Positions 54,268 to 63,300 of a DNA stretch of 63,322 nucleotides are shown here, one piece after another. The first letter of the stretch is position 1. Every line of letters begins with the position of its first letter. Below the pieces are notes generated by a model, which worked only from the letters and a program-made list of their open reading frames with translations, searched no databases and was not told where the DNA came from. The translations under genes and the position numbers were made by a program. This DNA is from Pseudomonas migulae NBRC 103157 (GTDB lineage: Bacteria > Pseudomonadota > Gammaproteobacteria > Pseudomonadales > Pseudomonadaceae), in the NCBI RefSeq assembly GCF_002091715.1, contig NZ_BDAG01000042.1, forward strand, positions 1 to 63,322. The letters are read 5' to 3'.

Positions 54268-55254
54268 GTGACTGCTCATCCCGCTCTGGTTGAAGAAATC
54301 CGCTCTGCCTCGCGCACAATGGTTCGTGAGTTGGGCTTTATGCGTGCCACATTGGCGGCCACCGACTATTCACCTTCCGCTGTACACACACTGTTGGAAA
54401 TCGAGGCACGAGTGGCCCTGACTGCCGCTCAGCTCGTGCAGTTGCTCGACCTGGACAAGTCCAGTGTCAGCCGCATGGTGGCCAGGCTCATCAAGGCCGG
54501 AGAGTTGTTGGAAAGTGCCGGCACCGATGGTCGCATCAAGCGACTGCAACTGACGAAGCAGGGCCGGCGCACGGTTGCTGCGATCCATGCCTACAGTCAA
54601 ACGCAAGTCAAAACGGCGTTGGACTACTTGAATCCCTCGCAACAACAGGCGGTCGCCCAGGGGCTTTCTGCGTATGCCCATGCCTTGACTGCGCGTCGTA
54701 CAGGCGAAGGCCAAACGCCGCGCACCTCGGTCGAAATCAGCGCCGGTTACCGCCCTGGAGTGGTTGGGCGCGTGACGGAAATGCATGCCGCCTTCTACGC
54801 CAGGCACTCCGGATTCGGGCAGTTTTTTGAGAGCATGGTCGCCAGCGGCGTTGCCGAGTTCGTGGGGCGTCTGGATCAGCCATGCAACAACCTCTGGGTG
54901 GCGACAGTGAATGATCGCATCGTCGGCTCGATCGCCATCGATGGGCAGGATCTGGGCAACAACCAGGCCCACCTGCGCTGGTTCATCCTTGACGATGGTT
55001 GTCGTGGTGGCGGGGTTGGCCGCCAGTTGTTGCGCGAGGCGGTCGAGTTCTGCGATCGGTTTGGCTTCGAGGCCATCGAGCTATCGACGTTCAAGGGTCT
55101 TGACGCCGCGCGTCGACTCTATGAATCGGCTGGATTTGTGCTGACGCAAGAGGAGCAAGGGAGTCAGTGGGGTCGCGTCGTCACCGAACAGCAATTCACC
55201 CGCCGCAGGCCCGATGCTCTGTCAGAAGGCGCAAGTCACCATGTGACGCTGTAA
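54268..55254 (+). CDS. MarR-GNAT fusion regulator/acetyltransferase
   Basis: This 328-residue protein has an N-terminal MarR winged helix (about 1-150, with LDLDKSSVSRMVARLIKAG and DGRIKRLQLTKQGRRT). The C-terminal GNAT domain (about 160-310) has acetyl-CoA loop GGGVGRQLLREAVEFCDR. GTG 54268 is supported by AGGGGAGG six to seven bases upstream. Such fusions exist in several bacteria; the acetyl acceptor is unknown. It is divergent from the monooxygenase gene and likely controls it. Confidence 0.85.
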   Translation: MTAHPALVEEIRSASRTMVRELGFMRATLAATDYSPSAVHTLLEIEARVALTAAQLVQLLDLDKSSVSRMVARLIKAGELLESAGTDGRIKRLQLTKQGRRTVAAIHAYSQTQVKTALDYLNPSQQQAVAQGLSAYAHALTARRTGEGQTPRTSVEISAGYRPGVVGRVTEMHAAFYARHSGFGQFFESMVASGVAEFVGRLDQPCNNLWVATVNDRIVGSIAIDGQDLGNNQAHLRWFILDDGCRGGGVGRQLLREAVEFCDRFGFEAIELSTFKGLDAARRLYESAGFVLTQEEQGSQWGRVVTEQQFTRRRPDALSEGASHHVTL

Positions 55255-55293
55255 ACTGCCCACACTTTTTATTCCCTCAAACAAGAGAACCCC

Positions 55294-55674
55294 ATGGCCA
55301 ACCAAGACATCACCTTTACTCCCGATCCCGACGCGGATTCCATCTCCTCCGACGTTGCCGGCTTCAACGGTATCCTGGTCTCCACGCAGATCCCTACCCG
55401 CGCCGATGGCAGCCTGGAACTGGGTGACATCACCCTGCAGAGCGAGTGCACGTTGCAGGCATTGAAGGTTGCGCTGGAGCGCGCCGGCAGTTCCATGGAC
55501 CGCGTCATGCACCTGACCATCTACCTCACCGACATGGCCGACCGCGCCGCGTTCAATGAGGTTTACACGCGTTTCTTCGCCAAACCGTGGCCGGTTCGCG
55601 CTGCGGTTGGCGTGGCTTCGCTGGCGGTTGAAGGCATGCGTGTGGAAGTCACCGCAATGGCGGCCAAAGGCTGA
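55294..55674 (+). CDS. RidA/YjgF family protein, second copy
   Basis: A 126-residue Rid protein (TFTPDPDADSISSDVAGFNG, LERAGSSMDRVMHLTIYLTD, VASLAVEGMRVEVTAMA). It follows the MarR-GNAT gene by 39 bases and could be co-transcribed. It differs clearly from the Rid protein at 52.3 kb, so the two are probably not redundant. Confidence 0.85.
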   Translation: MANQDITFTPDPDADSISSDVAGFNGILVSTQIPTRADGSLELGDITLQSECTLQALKVALERAGSSMDRVMHLTIYLTDMADRAAFNEVYTRFFAKPWPVRAAVGVASLAVEGMRVEVTAMAAKG

Positions 55675-55693
55675 GTTCGCGAGCGTGATACAC

Positions 55694-55786
55694 GACCTGT
55701 AGGAGCCGGCTTGCTGGCGATTGAGTAAGCCTCGGTTTTTCAGGAACACCGCGGTGATGCGATCGCCAGCAAGCCGGCTCCTGCAA
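55694..55786. repeat. REP pair
   Basis: Inverted GTAGGAGCCGGCTTGCTGGC units between convergent RidA and LysR-type genes. Confidence 0.87.
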
Positions 55787-55813
55787 CGATGGCGCTTTTT
55801 GGAAAACTGTTCG

Positions 55814-56686
55814 TTACATCGTCTCGCTGGCGGGTGCCAGGTTGTCCAGCAACCACTCGACAAAACTCCGCGCCAACGGATTGTTCTCGCTGTCCCGATG
55901 CGTCAACAACGCCCAGTTCGGCCCGCGAATGGTTTCCTCTACCAACGGTTGCAACAGTCCATCGGCGCGCGCCTGCCGACTCAGTAACTGACTGACCAAC
56001 GCAATCCCCAGCCCCGCGCACGCCGCATCCAGCAGCAAGCCAGGATCGGAAAAATTCAACCCCTGATCCTTCTGCCCCACGTCGATACCAGCCTCCACGG
56101 CCCAATGACTCCAGTCCATTTCGCGCTCGCCGTGAAGGGTGGTGCGCTGTTCGATGGGCACCGCCAACACATCCGGGTGACAGGCCGGATAGAGGCGGTC
56201 TGCGTGCAGGACCTTGAAGCTGCATTCGGCCTGGGAGCTGATGTCATCGCGTACCGCGAGGTCGATGGTCTGGGTGGTCATGTCCGGGACTTCGTCGGTG
56301 CTGAAAATCCACAAATCGACTTCCGGATGTTGCCGACGAAAATCTCCGAGGCGTGGCAACAACCAATGGCGGGCAAACGTCGGCGTGGTGTTGAGCACCA
56401 GTTGGTTGGGTTTCTGGTATTGCCCCAGACGGCGAATGCCGACCGCCAGTTGCTGCAATAGCGCCTGAGTGGTGCTGAGCAAATCGTGACCGGCATCGGT
56501 CAGGCTGACACTGCGCCCACTGCGGAAAAACAGCGGCTGCTCAAGGTACGCCTCAAGGGTTCGAATCTGCTGGCTGATGGCCGACTGAGTCAGGTGCAAC
56601 TCGTCGGCGGCCTTGTGAAAACTGCCCAGCCGAGCGGCTGCTTCGAAGCCGCGAAGGGTGCTGAGCGGCGGCCAATGCTTGAGCAT
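55814..56686 (-). CDS. LysR-type regulator, GcvA-like
   Basis: This 290-residue regulator has the GcvA-type N-terminus (LRGFEAAARLGSFHKAADEL then LTQSAISQQIRTLE) and a LysR substrate-binding domain. It is divergent from the agmatine operon across 133 bases, so it probably controls agmatine use. In P. aeruginosa the aguBA genes are governed by a TetR-type regulator, so a LysR partner is a different solution. Confidence 0.87.
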   Translation of the reverse strand: MLKHWPPLSTLRGFEAAARLGSFHKAADELHLTQSAISQQIRTLEAYLEQPLFFRSGRSVSLTDAGHDLLSTTQALLQQLAVGIRRLGQYQKPNQLVLNTTPTFARHWLLPRLGDFRRQHPEVDLWIFSTDEVPDMTTQTIDLAVRDDISSQAECSFKVLHADRLYPACHPDVLAVPIEQRTTLHGEREMDWSHWAVEAGIDVGQKDQGLNFSDPGLLLDAACAGLGIALVSQLLSRQARADGLLQPLVEETIRGPNWALLTHRDSENNPLARSFVEWLLDNLAPASETM

Positions 56687-56783
56687 ATTGATAAGTTCCT
56701 CTAATCACTTTTCTGCAAAATCCATCGTTTGTTCGCCTGTTTTTACGGCCGTAGCATGCATGCCAAGACCGCCAAGGCAGTTT

Positions 56784-56799
56784 TCATTGAACACAATGA
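56784..56799. promoter_or_regulatory. Palindrome TCATTG-AACA-CAATGA before aguA
   Basis: A perfect 6-base inverted repeat with a 4-base gap, 20 bases before the aguA start. It could be a repressor site or part of a LysR binding region, but it is shorter than usual for LysR. Confidence 0.4.
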
Positions 56800-56819
56800 C
56801 TTAACTAAGGGCTTTTAAC

Positions 56820-57872
56820 ATGCAGCAGCACGCACATCAAAACAATGGCTGGTGGATGCCGGCAGAATGGGTAAAACACGCCGCGACCTGGATGGTCTGG
56901 CCGCACAACCAGGCACTCTGGGAGTCGGGTTGGCGCGTTACCCTGGCGCAAGTGCAGAACGATTTTGCCGGGGTGGCCAACGCCATCGCCCGTTTCGAAC
57001 CGGTGAAAATGGTGGTCGATCCGTCGGCGATGGCGAGTGCCCAGGCGCTGTGTGGACCCGGCATCGAGCTGATCGAATTGGAGGTGAACGACAGTTGGTG
57101 CCGTGACTCCGGCCCAAGCTTCGTCTGCCACCCGCAACAAGGCCTGGCCGGGGTGAGCTGGCGCTTCAACGCCTGGGGCGGCAAGTCGGCGCACGATCTG
57201 GATGAAGGCCTGGCGCGGCGGGCGCTGAATCACCTTGGCTTGCCGTGCTTTGGCACACCGTTGAGCAACGAAGGCGGCGCAATTCATGTGGACGGCGAGG
57301 GCACGCTGATCACCACCGAGTCGGTGTTGCTCAATCCCAACCGCAATCCCGGAATGAACAAGGCTGAAATGGAGGAGATCTTCACGCGTCTGCTGGGCGT
57401 GAAGAAAACCATCTGGCTGCCGGGTGATCCGGACTATGTGACCGGCGACATGACGGACGGCCATGTCGATGGCGTTTGCGCGTTCGCACGCCCCGGCGTG
57501 TTGCTGGTGGATGCCACCCATGACAAGCAGTCGGTGTATGCCGAAGTGGCCCGCGAGAATCGCCGCGCGCTGGAACTGGCCAGCGATGCCCAAGGACGCA
57601 AGTTCGAGCTGATCGAACTCTATGAAGCCACTGATGCGGTGGACACCGAAGCCGAAGTGTTCTGCGCTTCCTACACCAATTTCTACATTGCCAACGGCGC
57701 AATCATCATGCCGGCCTATGGCATTGATGCCGATAACGCAGCGGCCGAGGTATTGGCCCAGGCATTCCCGGGGCGCGAAGTGGTGCCGGTGCGGATCAAT
57801 CACCTGGCCCATGGCGGCGGCGGGGTGCATTGCATCACCCAGCAGCAGCCCGCCTGGCCAGTGAAGGGGTGA
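56820..57872 (+). CDS. aguA: Agmatine deiminase
   Basis: This 350-residue cytoplasmic enzyme has the deiminase (GME) fold signatures WCRDSGPSF, NEGGAIHVDGEG, DGHVDGVCAF and the catalytic Cys in GGGGVHCITQQQP. It converts agmatine to N-carbamoylputrescine and ammonia. It is slightly shorter than the usual 365-370 residues. It heads a four-gene plus-strand operon with four-base spacing to aguB. Confidence 0.93.
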   Translation: MQQHAHQNNGWWMPAEWVKHAATWMVWPHNQALWESGWRVTLAQVQNDFAGVANAIARFEPVKMVVDPSAMASAQALCGPGIELIELEVNDSWCRDSGPSFVCHPQQGLAGVSWRFNAWGGKSAHDLDEGLARRALNHLGLPCFGTPLSNEGGAIHVDGEGTLITTESVLLNPNRNPGMNKAEMEEIFTRLLGVKKTIWLPGDPDYVTGDMTDGHVDGVCAFARPGVLLVDATHDKQSVYAEVARENRRALELASDAQGRKFELIELYEATDAVDTEAEVFCASYTNFYIANGAIIMPAYGIDADNAAAEVLAQAFPGREVVPVRINHLAHGGGGVHCITQQQPAWPVKG

Positions 57873-57876
57873 TGCC

Positions 57877-58785
57877 ATGACCCTGATGACGATCGCTACC
57901 ACCCAAATGCCCTGCACCTGGGACTTGCCCCATAACCTCGATCTTGCCGAGCAGCTGGTTCGTGAGGCGGCTGCGAAGGGCGCTCAGGTCATCCTGTTGC
58001 AGGAGCTCTTCGCCACGCCGTATTTCTGCATCGAGCAAAGCCATAAGCATCTGGCACTGGCTGAAGAATACCGCTACAGCCGCGTACTCAAACGCTTTGC
58101 CGCATTGGCCAAGGAGTTGGGCGTGGTGCTGCCGCTGAGCTGGTTCGAGAAGGCCGGCAATGCATACTTCAATTCCTTGAGCGTGGCGGATGCCGACGGG
58201 CGCCTGCTGGGGGTGTACCGCAAGACCCACATCCCCAACGCCATCGGCTATCAGGAGAAGGAATACTTCAGCCCCGGCGATACCGGCTTCCGGGTCTGGG
58301 ACACCGCGTTCGGGCGCATCGGTGTGGGGATTTGCTGGGATCAGTGGTTCCCCGAGACCGCGCGCTGCCTGGCGTTGATGGGCGCCGAAGTCTTGCTGTT
58401 TCCCACCGCGATCGGCTCTGAACCTGGCTGCTCAGCACTGGATTCACGCGATCACTGGCAGATGACCATGCGCGGTCATGCGGCGGCGAACATCCTGCCA
58501 GTGGTAGCAGCCAATCGCGTCGGCCGAGAAACGGCAACCACCGACCCGACCTTGCAAATGAGCTTCTACGGCTCGTCCTTCATCTGCAACCACAAGGGCA
58601 AATTGCTCGCCGAGGCCGACCGTGACAGCACCGGCGTGCTGGTGCACAGCCTCGACCTGGCCGCCATGCGCGAAGAACGCCTGAGCTGGGGCATCTACCG
58701 CGACCGCCGCCCGGACATGTACGGCGCGCTGTTGAGTCAGGACGGTCGTCACCTTCATGCACACTGGAACACTCAAGGAGTCTGA
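57877..58785 (+). CDS. aguB: N-carbamoylputrescine amidohydrolase
   Basis: This 302-residue nitrilase-family enzyme has Glu in LLQELFATPYF, Lys in YRKTHIPN and Cys in GICWDQWFPE. It releases putrescine, CO2 and ammonia from the product of AguA. It directly follows aguA and feeds putrescine to the puu pathway in this genome. Confidence 0.94.
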   Translation: MTLMTIATTQMPCTWDLPHNLDLAEQLVREAAAKGAQVILLQELFATPYFCIEQSHKHLALAEEYRYSRVLKRFAALAKELGVVLPLSWFEKAGNAYFNSLSVADADGRLLGVYRKTHIPNAIGYQEKEYFSPGDTGFRVWDTAFGRIGVGICWDQWFPETARCLALMGAEVLLFPTAIGSEPGCSALDSRDHWQMTMRGHAAANILPVVAANRVGRETATTDPTLQMSFYGSSFICNHKGKLLAEADRDSTGVLVHSLDLAAMREERLSWGIYRDRRPDMYGALLSQDGRHLHAHWNTQGV

Positions 58786-58786
58786 T

Positions 58787-59884
58787 ATGCGTATTCCGCA
58801 CACGCTATTGCTCGGCGCCTTGGGCCTGGCACTTGCCTCGTCGTCGCTGCACGCCGAAGAGAAAACCCTCAGGCTGTACAACTGGGCCGATTATTTTGCC
58901 GAAGACACCCTGAGCCGATTCACCGCTGAAACCGGTATCAAGGTGATCTACGACGTCATGGATGGCAGCGAAACACTGGAAGCCAAGATGCTCGCCGGCG
59001 GCAGCGGATATGACTTGATCTTCCCCGGCGATACGGTGGCGGAACGCTTGATGCGCGCCGGCAGCCTGATGCCACTGGATCGCACCAAACTCACGGCGCT
59101 GGATGACATCGAACCCGGTTTGCAGAAGCTGCGCCGCCAGTATGAAACGTCGAGTCAGGCTACCGTGCCTTACACGTGGGGCACCATCGGCCTGACCTAC
59201 AATGATGAGCAGATCAAACAGCGATTGCCGAATGCACCGGTCAACAGCCTCGATATGTTGTTCAAACCGGAGCTGGTCGGCAAATTTGCCGATTGCGGTA
59301 TCTCGATGATCGACTCACCGGATGAAGTGCTTGCCGTCGTGCTCAATTATCTGGGCCGGGAACCGCGTAGCGCCAAACCCGAAGACCTCGCGGCGGCGAG
59401 TGAGCTGCTGATGAAGCTGCGGCCACACATCCGCAAGTTCCAGTCGCAACCGGTGACCGATCTGGTGAATGGCAACCTGTGCGTGTCGCTCGGCTACAGC
59501 GGCGACATGACCCAGGCGCAAAGGACGTCAGACAGTGCCGGCAAGCACACGAAATTCGAGTACCGCATTCCCCGTGAAGGCACCACGGTGTGGATGGACA
59601 CCATGGCCATACCGGTCGACGCCAAACATCCTGAATACGCCTACGCGTTCATCAACTTCGTCATGCGTGCGGAGAACATGGCGGCCATCAGTAACTTCAC
59701 CGGCTACCCGACTTCCAATGCCAAGGCACGTCCGAGCGTCGATGCGACGATGCGCAACAACCCGGACATTTATCTAGATGAAGCCACTTATGCGCGGCTG
59801 ATTCCGGGCAAGGACATTCCCCAGTCCGAAATGCGCGCGCGGATGCGCACCTGGACCAAGTTCAAGACGGCTACGGCGAAATGA
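58787..59884 (+). CDS. Periplasmic polyamine/agmatine-binding protein
   Basis: A 365-residue PotF-family binding protein with signal peptide (ASSSLHAEEK), LRLYNWADYFAED and GYDLIFPGD. It starts one base after the aguB stop. No permease gene accompanies it. This position matches the binding-protein-like gene (agu2C) of the agu2ABCA' operon described in P. aeruginosa PA14. Its ligand is therefore likely agmatine or a related polyamine; a sensing role is possible. Confidence 0.88.
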   Translation: MRIPHTLLLGALGLALASSSLHAEEKTLRLYNWADYFAEDTLSRFTAETGIKVIYDVMDGSETLEAKMLAGGSGYDLIFPGDTVAERLMRAGSLMPLDRTKLTALDDIEPGLQKLRRQYETSSQATVPYTWGTIGLTYNDEQIKQRLPNAPVNSLDMLFKPELVGKFADCGISMIDSPDEVLAVVLNYLGREPRSAKPEDLAAASELLMKLRPHIRKFQSQPVTDLVNGNLCVSLGYSGDMTQAQRTSDSAGKHTKFEYRIPREGTTVWMDTMAIPVDAKHPEYAYAFINFVMRAENMAAISNFTGYPTSNAKARPSVDATMRNNPDIYLDEATYARLIPGKDIPQSEMRARMRTWTKFKTATAK

Positions 59885-59907
59885 GTCAATTTTCAAAGGA
59901 TCACTGC

Positions 59908-61053
59908 ATGTCGACGCGTCGCGATTTCATCAAACAGGTATCGGTACTGGTGAGTGTGGGCGCGGCAGCGTCCTCCGGGTTGGGCCTGATGTTCCTGCCA
60001 GTGCACGCGGCGACGCAGGGCCGTTGGCGCATGCCGGATGAGGGCGACCGACACGAGCGGGCCTTCATTGCCTTTGGTGCACAAGAGGCCATCTGGGAAG
60101 ACTTCACGGCTGACGTGCAAGCGGCGCTTGGTCGGATCGCGCGGAGCATCGCCCGCTATGAGCCGGTCACTGTTTTCTGCCGTCCGCAAGAGCGGAGTCT
60201 GGCGGAACAACATTGCGGTACTTCCAATATCGCCTACGTCACCACCGGGCTCGACGATATCTGGATGCGCGATACCGGCGCCAATTTCGTCATCGACGGG
60301 CAAGGCGGGCTCGGTGCCGTGGATTTCAATTTCAACGGCTGGGGCGATAAACAACAGCATGACAACGATGCTCGCCTGGCGGCTCAGGTCGCCGACACGG
60401 CGGATGCCCGCTATCTGCGCAGCGAACTGGTGGGCGAGGGCGGCGGTATCGAAGTGGATGGTCACGGCACCGGGATCATGACCGAGAGCAGCTGGATCAA
60501 CCGCAATCGCAACCCTGACTGGAGCAAGGCCGATGTCGAGCAAGAACTGAAGGACCGTCTCGGCCTGCGCAAGATCATCTGGCTGCCGGGCATCAAAGGC
60601 AAAGACATCACCGATGCCCATGTCGATTTCTACGCCCGTTTCGTCAAGCCCGGCGTGGTGATCGCCAACCTCGACAACGACCCCGAGTCATACGATTACA
60701 AGGTCACCCGTGCCCATCTGGATATTTTGAAAAATGCCACGGATGCCGATGGTCGAAAGCTGCAGGTCCATACCGTGTCGCCACCGCTGAATCCGCGAAA
60801 AAGCCAATTCAATCGCAGCAACCCGGACTTTGCGGCGGGCTACATCAACTACTTCGTGATCAACGGCGCGGTCATAGCGCCGGAGTTTGGTGACGAGACG
60901 GCAGATGCCAAAGCTTTCGATCTGTTGTCCCAACTCTATCCGGATCGAGAGGTGGTACAGCTGAACATCGACGCCATATCCGCTGGGGGTGGCGGTATAC
61001 ATTGTGTGACCAGTCACCAGCCGTATGCTTCAGTACTACTTCTCGATCAGTAA
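59908..61053 (+). CDS. Tat-exported agmatine deiminase (AguA'-type)
   Basis: The 381-residue product starts with a twin-arginine signal (STRRDFIKQ then a hydrophobic core to FLPVHAA). A full deiminase domain follows: WMRDTGANF, GGGIEVDGHG, DAHVDFYARF and the catalytic Cys in GGGGIHCVTSHQP. AAGGA before ATG 59908 makes this start likelier than the ATG at 59881. It is the periplasmic counterpart of aguA and corresponds to agu2A' of PA14, which is exported. It would deiminate agmatine outside the cytoplasm. Confidence 0.87.
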   Translation: MSTRRDFIKQVSVLVSVGAAASSGLGLMFLPVHAATQGRWRMPDEGDRHERAFIAFGAQEAIWEDFTADVQAALGRIARSIARYEPVTVFCRPQERSLAEQHCGTSNIAYVTTGLDDIWMRDTGANFVIDGQGGLGAVDFNFNGWGDKQQHDNDARLAAQVADTADARYLRSELVGEGGGIEVDGHGTGIMTESSWINRNRNPDWSKADVEQELKDRLGLRKIIWLPGIKGKDITDAHVDFYARFVKPGVVIANLDNDPESYDYKVTRAHLDILKNATDADGRKLQVHTVSPPLNPRKSQFNRSNPDFAAGYINYFVINGAVIAPEFGDETADAKAFDLLSQLYPDREVVQLNIDAISAGGGGIHCVTSHQPYASVLLLDQ

Positions 61054-61204
61054 ACAGGTTCGGGCACAAAGTATGAGCAGTCAGTTGGCGCGCATGGCGG
61101 ATCTGGACAGGCGTTATGCCGTCTGCGAACGCTTCTCTGGCTGCTGGAAGAACTGACTGCGCGAGCACGGTGTTTTGAGTCTCGACAATCGTCTGGAGCC
61201 TTGC

Positions 61205-61663
61205 ATGAAAGTAGGCGTGATCTCCGATACCCATGGCTTGCTCCGCCCGGAAGCCGTTGCTGCTTTGCAGGGATGTGAGCGGATCATTCACGCGGGCGAC
61301 ATCGGTAGCGTTGATGTTCTCGATCAATTGGCGTTGATCGCCCCGCTGCATGTGGTACGCGGGAACAATGACCTGGACGCCCCTTGGGCCGAACATCTCG
61401 CAGACAGTTTGCGTTTCGATCTCAACGGGTTGGAGACGTTGCTGGTGCATGACATCGCCGATGTCCCGGTCGTACTCGATGTGGCCATCAAGCTGGTGGT
61501 CACCGGTCATTCGCACAAGCCACTCATCGAATGGCGTGGCGAACGGCTTTACCTCAATCCCGGCAGTGCGGGGCGCAGGCGCTTCAAACTGCCGGTGACG
61601 CTGGCGTTGCTGGAGGTGCTTGAGGCTTCAATTGAGCCGCGTCTGGTCTCGTTGCTGGAGTGA
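61205..61663 (+). CDS. YfcE/MJ0936-type metallophosphoesterase
   Basis: A 152-residue protein with the calcineurin-like metal motifs GVISDTHG, HAGDIG, GNNDLD and GHSHKP. Relatives are phosphodiesterases of unknown physiological substrate. ATG 61205 is chosen because it begins with the SDTHG strand (MKVGVISDTHG). It follows aguA' by about 150 bases with no sign of linkage. Confidence 0.87.
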   Translation: MKVGVISDTHGLLRPEAVAALQGCERIIHAGDIGSVDVLDQLALIAPLHVVRGNNDLDAPWAEHLADSLRFDLNGLETLLVHDIADVPVVLDVAIKLVVTGHSHKPLIEWRGERLYLNPGSAGRRRFKLPVTLALLEVLEASIEPRLVSLLE

Positions 61664-61675
61664 TTTTCACAAAAA

Positions 61676-61699
61676 GAAACGGCTCGTTAAACGAGCCGT
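61676..61699 (-). terminator. Terminator, minus strand
   Basis: ACGGCTCGTT / AACGAGCCGT stem with a T-rich tail (TTTCTTTTT) on the minus strand. It lies 40 bases past the hydrolase stop at 61739. Confidence 0.75.
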
Positions 61700-61738
61700 C
61701 GTTGTGAAGATGCCTGGCGGAGAAAGGTCAGATCAACC

Positions 61739-62803
61739 TCAAAGATGATCCGCATCAATCACCGCTTTGGCGAACGCCTTCGGATCTTCCTGCGGCAAGT
61801 TGTGACCGATGCCGCCGTTGATCAACCGGAACTCGTATTTGCCGGTAAAGCGCTTGGCGTAGTCCTCGGGGTTAGGGTGCGGCGCGCCGTTGGCATCGCC
61901 TTCCATCGTGATGGTCGGCACGCTGATCGACGGCGCCGTGGCCAGTTTCTGCTCCAGCGCTTCGTATTGAGGCTCGCCCTTAACCATGCCCAGACGCCAG
62001 CGGTAGTTGAACACGGTGATCTCGACATGGTCCGGGTTTTCCAACGCCTTGGCGCTGCGGTCGAACGTGGCGTCATCGAACGCCCATTTCGGCGAAGCCA
62101 GTTGCCAGATCAACTTGGCGAAGTCGTGGGTGTTTTTCTCGTACCCGGCGCGACCGCGGTCGGTGGCGAAGTAGAACTGATACCACCACTGCAATTCAGC
62201 CTTGGGTGGCAGCGGGTTCTTGCCGGCCGCCTGGTTGCCGATCAGATAGCCGCTGACCGAGACCAGTGCCTTGACCCGTTCTGGCCACAACGCCGAGACG
62301 ATGTCGGCTGAACGCGCGCCCCAGTCATAGCCACCGAGCACGGCTTGTTTGATCTTCAGCGCATCCATGAAGTCGATGACATCGCTGGCCAGGGCTGCCG
62401 GTTGACCATTGCGCACGGTTTTCTCTGACAGAAAATGCGTATCGCCATAACCACGCGCATACGGCATCAGCACTCGATAGCCCTTCGCGGCCAGCAGCGG
62501 TGCGACCTCGTCATAACTGTGAATGTCGTACGGCCAGCCGTGCAGGAGAATCACCACCGGCCCATCGGCCGGGCCGGTTTCGGCGTACGCCACGTTCAGC
62601 AGTCCGGCCTTGACGTGCTTCAGCGGACCGAACGGGGACGGAGTTGTGTAAGTGGCATCGGCCTTGATTGCGGCTGGCTGTGCAGCGGTAGTCGATTGGG
62701 CGTTGGCTGCACCGATCGCGCCAAACAGGGCGAACGCGAGGACCGATGCGCCGACCAGACGGCGGTGGGTTTTACCGTTTTTGTTCTGCAGTGCCATCTT
62801 CAT
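61739..62803 (-). CDS. Secreted alpha/beta hydrolase (Asp nucleophile)
   Basis: A 354-residue protein with a signal peptide (FGAIGAANAQS) and an alpha/beta hydrolase domain: HGWPYDIHSYDEV oxyanion region, nucleophile elbow GYDWGARS with Asp, and His in GGIGHNLPQ. The Asp elbow suggests epoxide hydrolase or dehalogenase type. GGAG lies 8 bases before ATG 62803. It stands alone. Confidence 0.83.
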   Translation of the reverse strand: MKMALQNKNGKTHRRLVGASVLAFALFGAIGAANAQSTTAAQPAAIKADATYTTPSPFGPLKHVKAGLLNVAYAETGPADGPVVILLHGWPYDIHSYDEVAPLLAAKGYRVLMPYARGYGDTHFLSEKTVRNGQPAALASDVIDFMDALKIKQAVLGGYDWGARSADIVSALWPERVKALVSVSGYLIGNQAAGKNPLPPKAELQWWYQFYFATDRGRAGYEKNTHDFAKLIWQLASPKWAFDDATFDRSAKALENPDHVEITVFNYRWRLGMVKGEPQYEALEQKLATAPSISVPTITMEGDANGAPHPNPEDYAKRFTGKYEFRLINGGIGHNLPQEDPKAFAKAVIDADHL

Positions 62804-63066
62804 AGTGATGTCTCCGTTGCAAGCCGTTGGCCAGGGGTTCTGGCTGATCCCCTTGAAACCTTGGGTGCATTTGAACGCGGTGACGTGTCTGGGCTGTGTC
62901 GAATCGCAGGTCGGGTGAAAACTCATGTATCAAGAGGATAGACAGATACACAGTGATACATAGCGGGGCGCAGGAACGACATCCTTCCGCAACGGCGACG
63001 ACAGCAAAATTCCGCCATCACAGTTACGTTCATTTCCATCCGGTACTCAGGCACTACACAAATCAT
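62804..63066. other. Intergenic stretch
   Basis: No gene was found upstream of the hydrolase start. A 24-base block at 63032-63055 (ATTTCCATCCGGTACTCAGG) recurs at the right edge of the window. Confidence 0.4.
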
Positions 63067-63160
63067 CTGTAGGAACCGGCTTGCTGGCGATCGCGGTGGG
63101 TCAGTCGACAAGATGATCGTCTGAACGGACGTCATCGCCAGCAAGCCGGCTCCTACAGGG
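63067..63160. repeat. REP pair
   Basis: Inverted GTAGGAACCGGCTTGCTGGC and GTAGGAGCCGGCTTGCTGGC units; the first has one change in the arm. Confidence 0.87.
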
Positions 63161-63300
63161 GGGCGTACGTCTGGGGAGTTTTGTCGTACTGCAGGACGAT
63201 AAAGGCTGCTTCCCTCGCTACATTGCCGGTCTCGACTCTCGCATCGACGTTGGCCGTGAATTTATCGAGCGTGTGTCCAAGGAATTCTCTGGTTAGTTGA

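Noticed and set aside
61074..61157. 27-residue frame before the metallophosphoesterase
   Set aside because: No ribosome site and no recognisable feature.
63180..63300. Short plus-strand frame containing DDKGCFPRYIAGLDSR
   Set aside because: It looks faintly coding but has no start or family; it is too short to call at the window edge.
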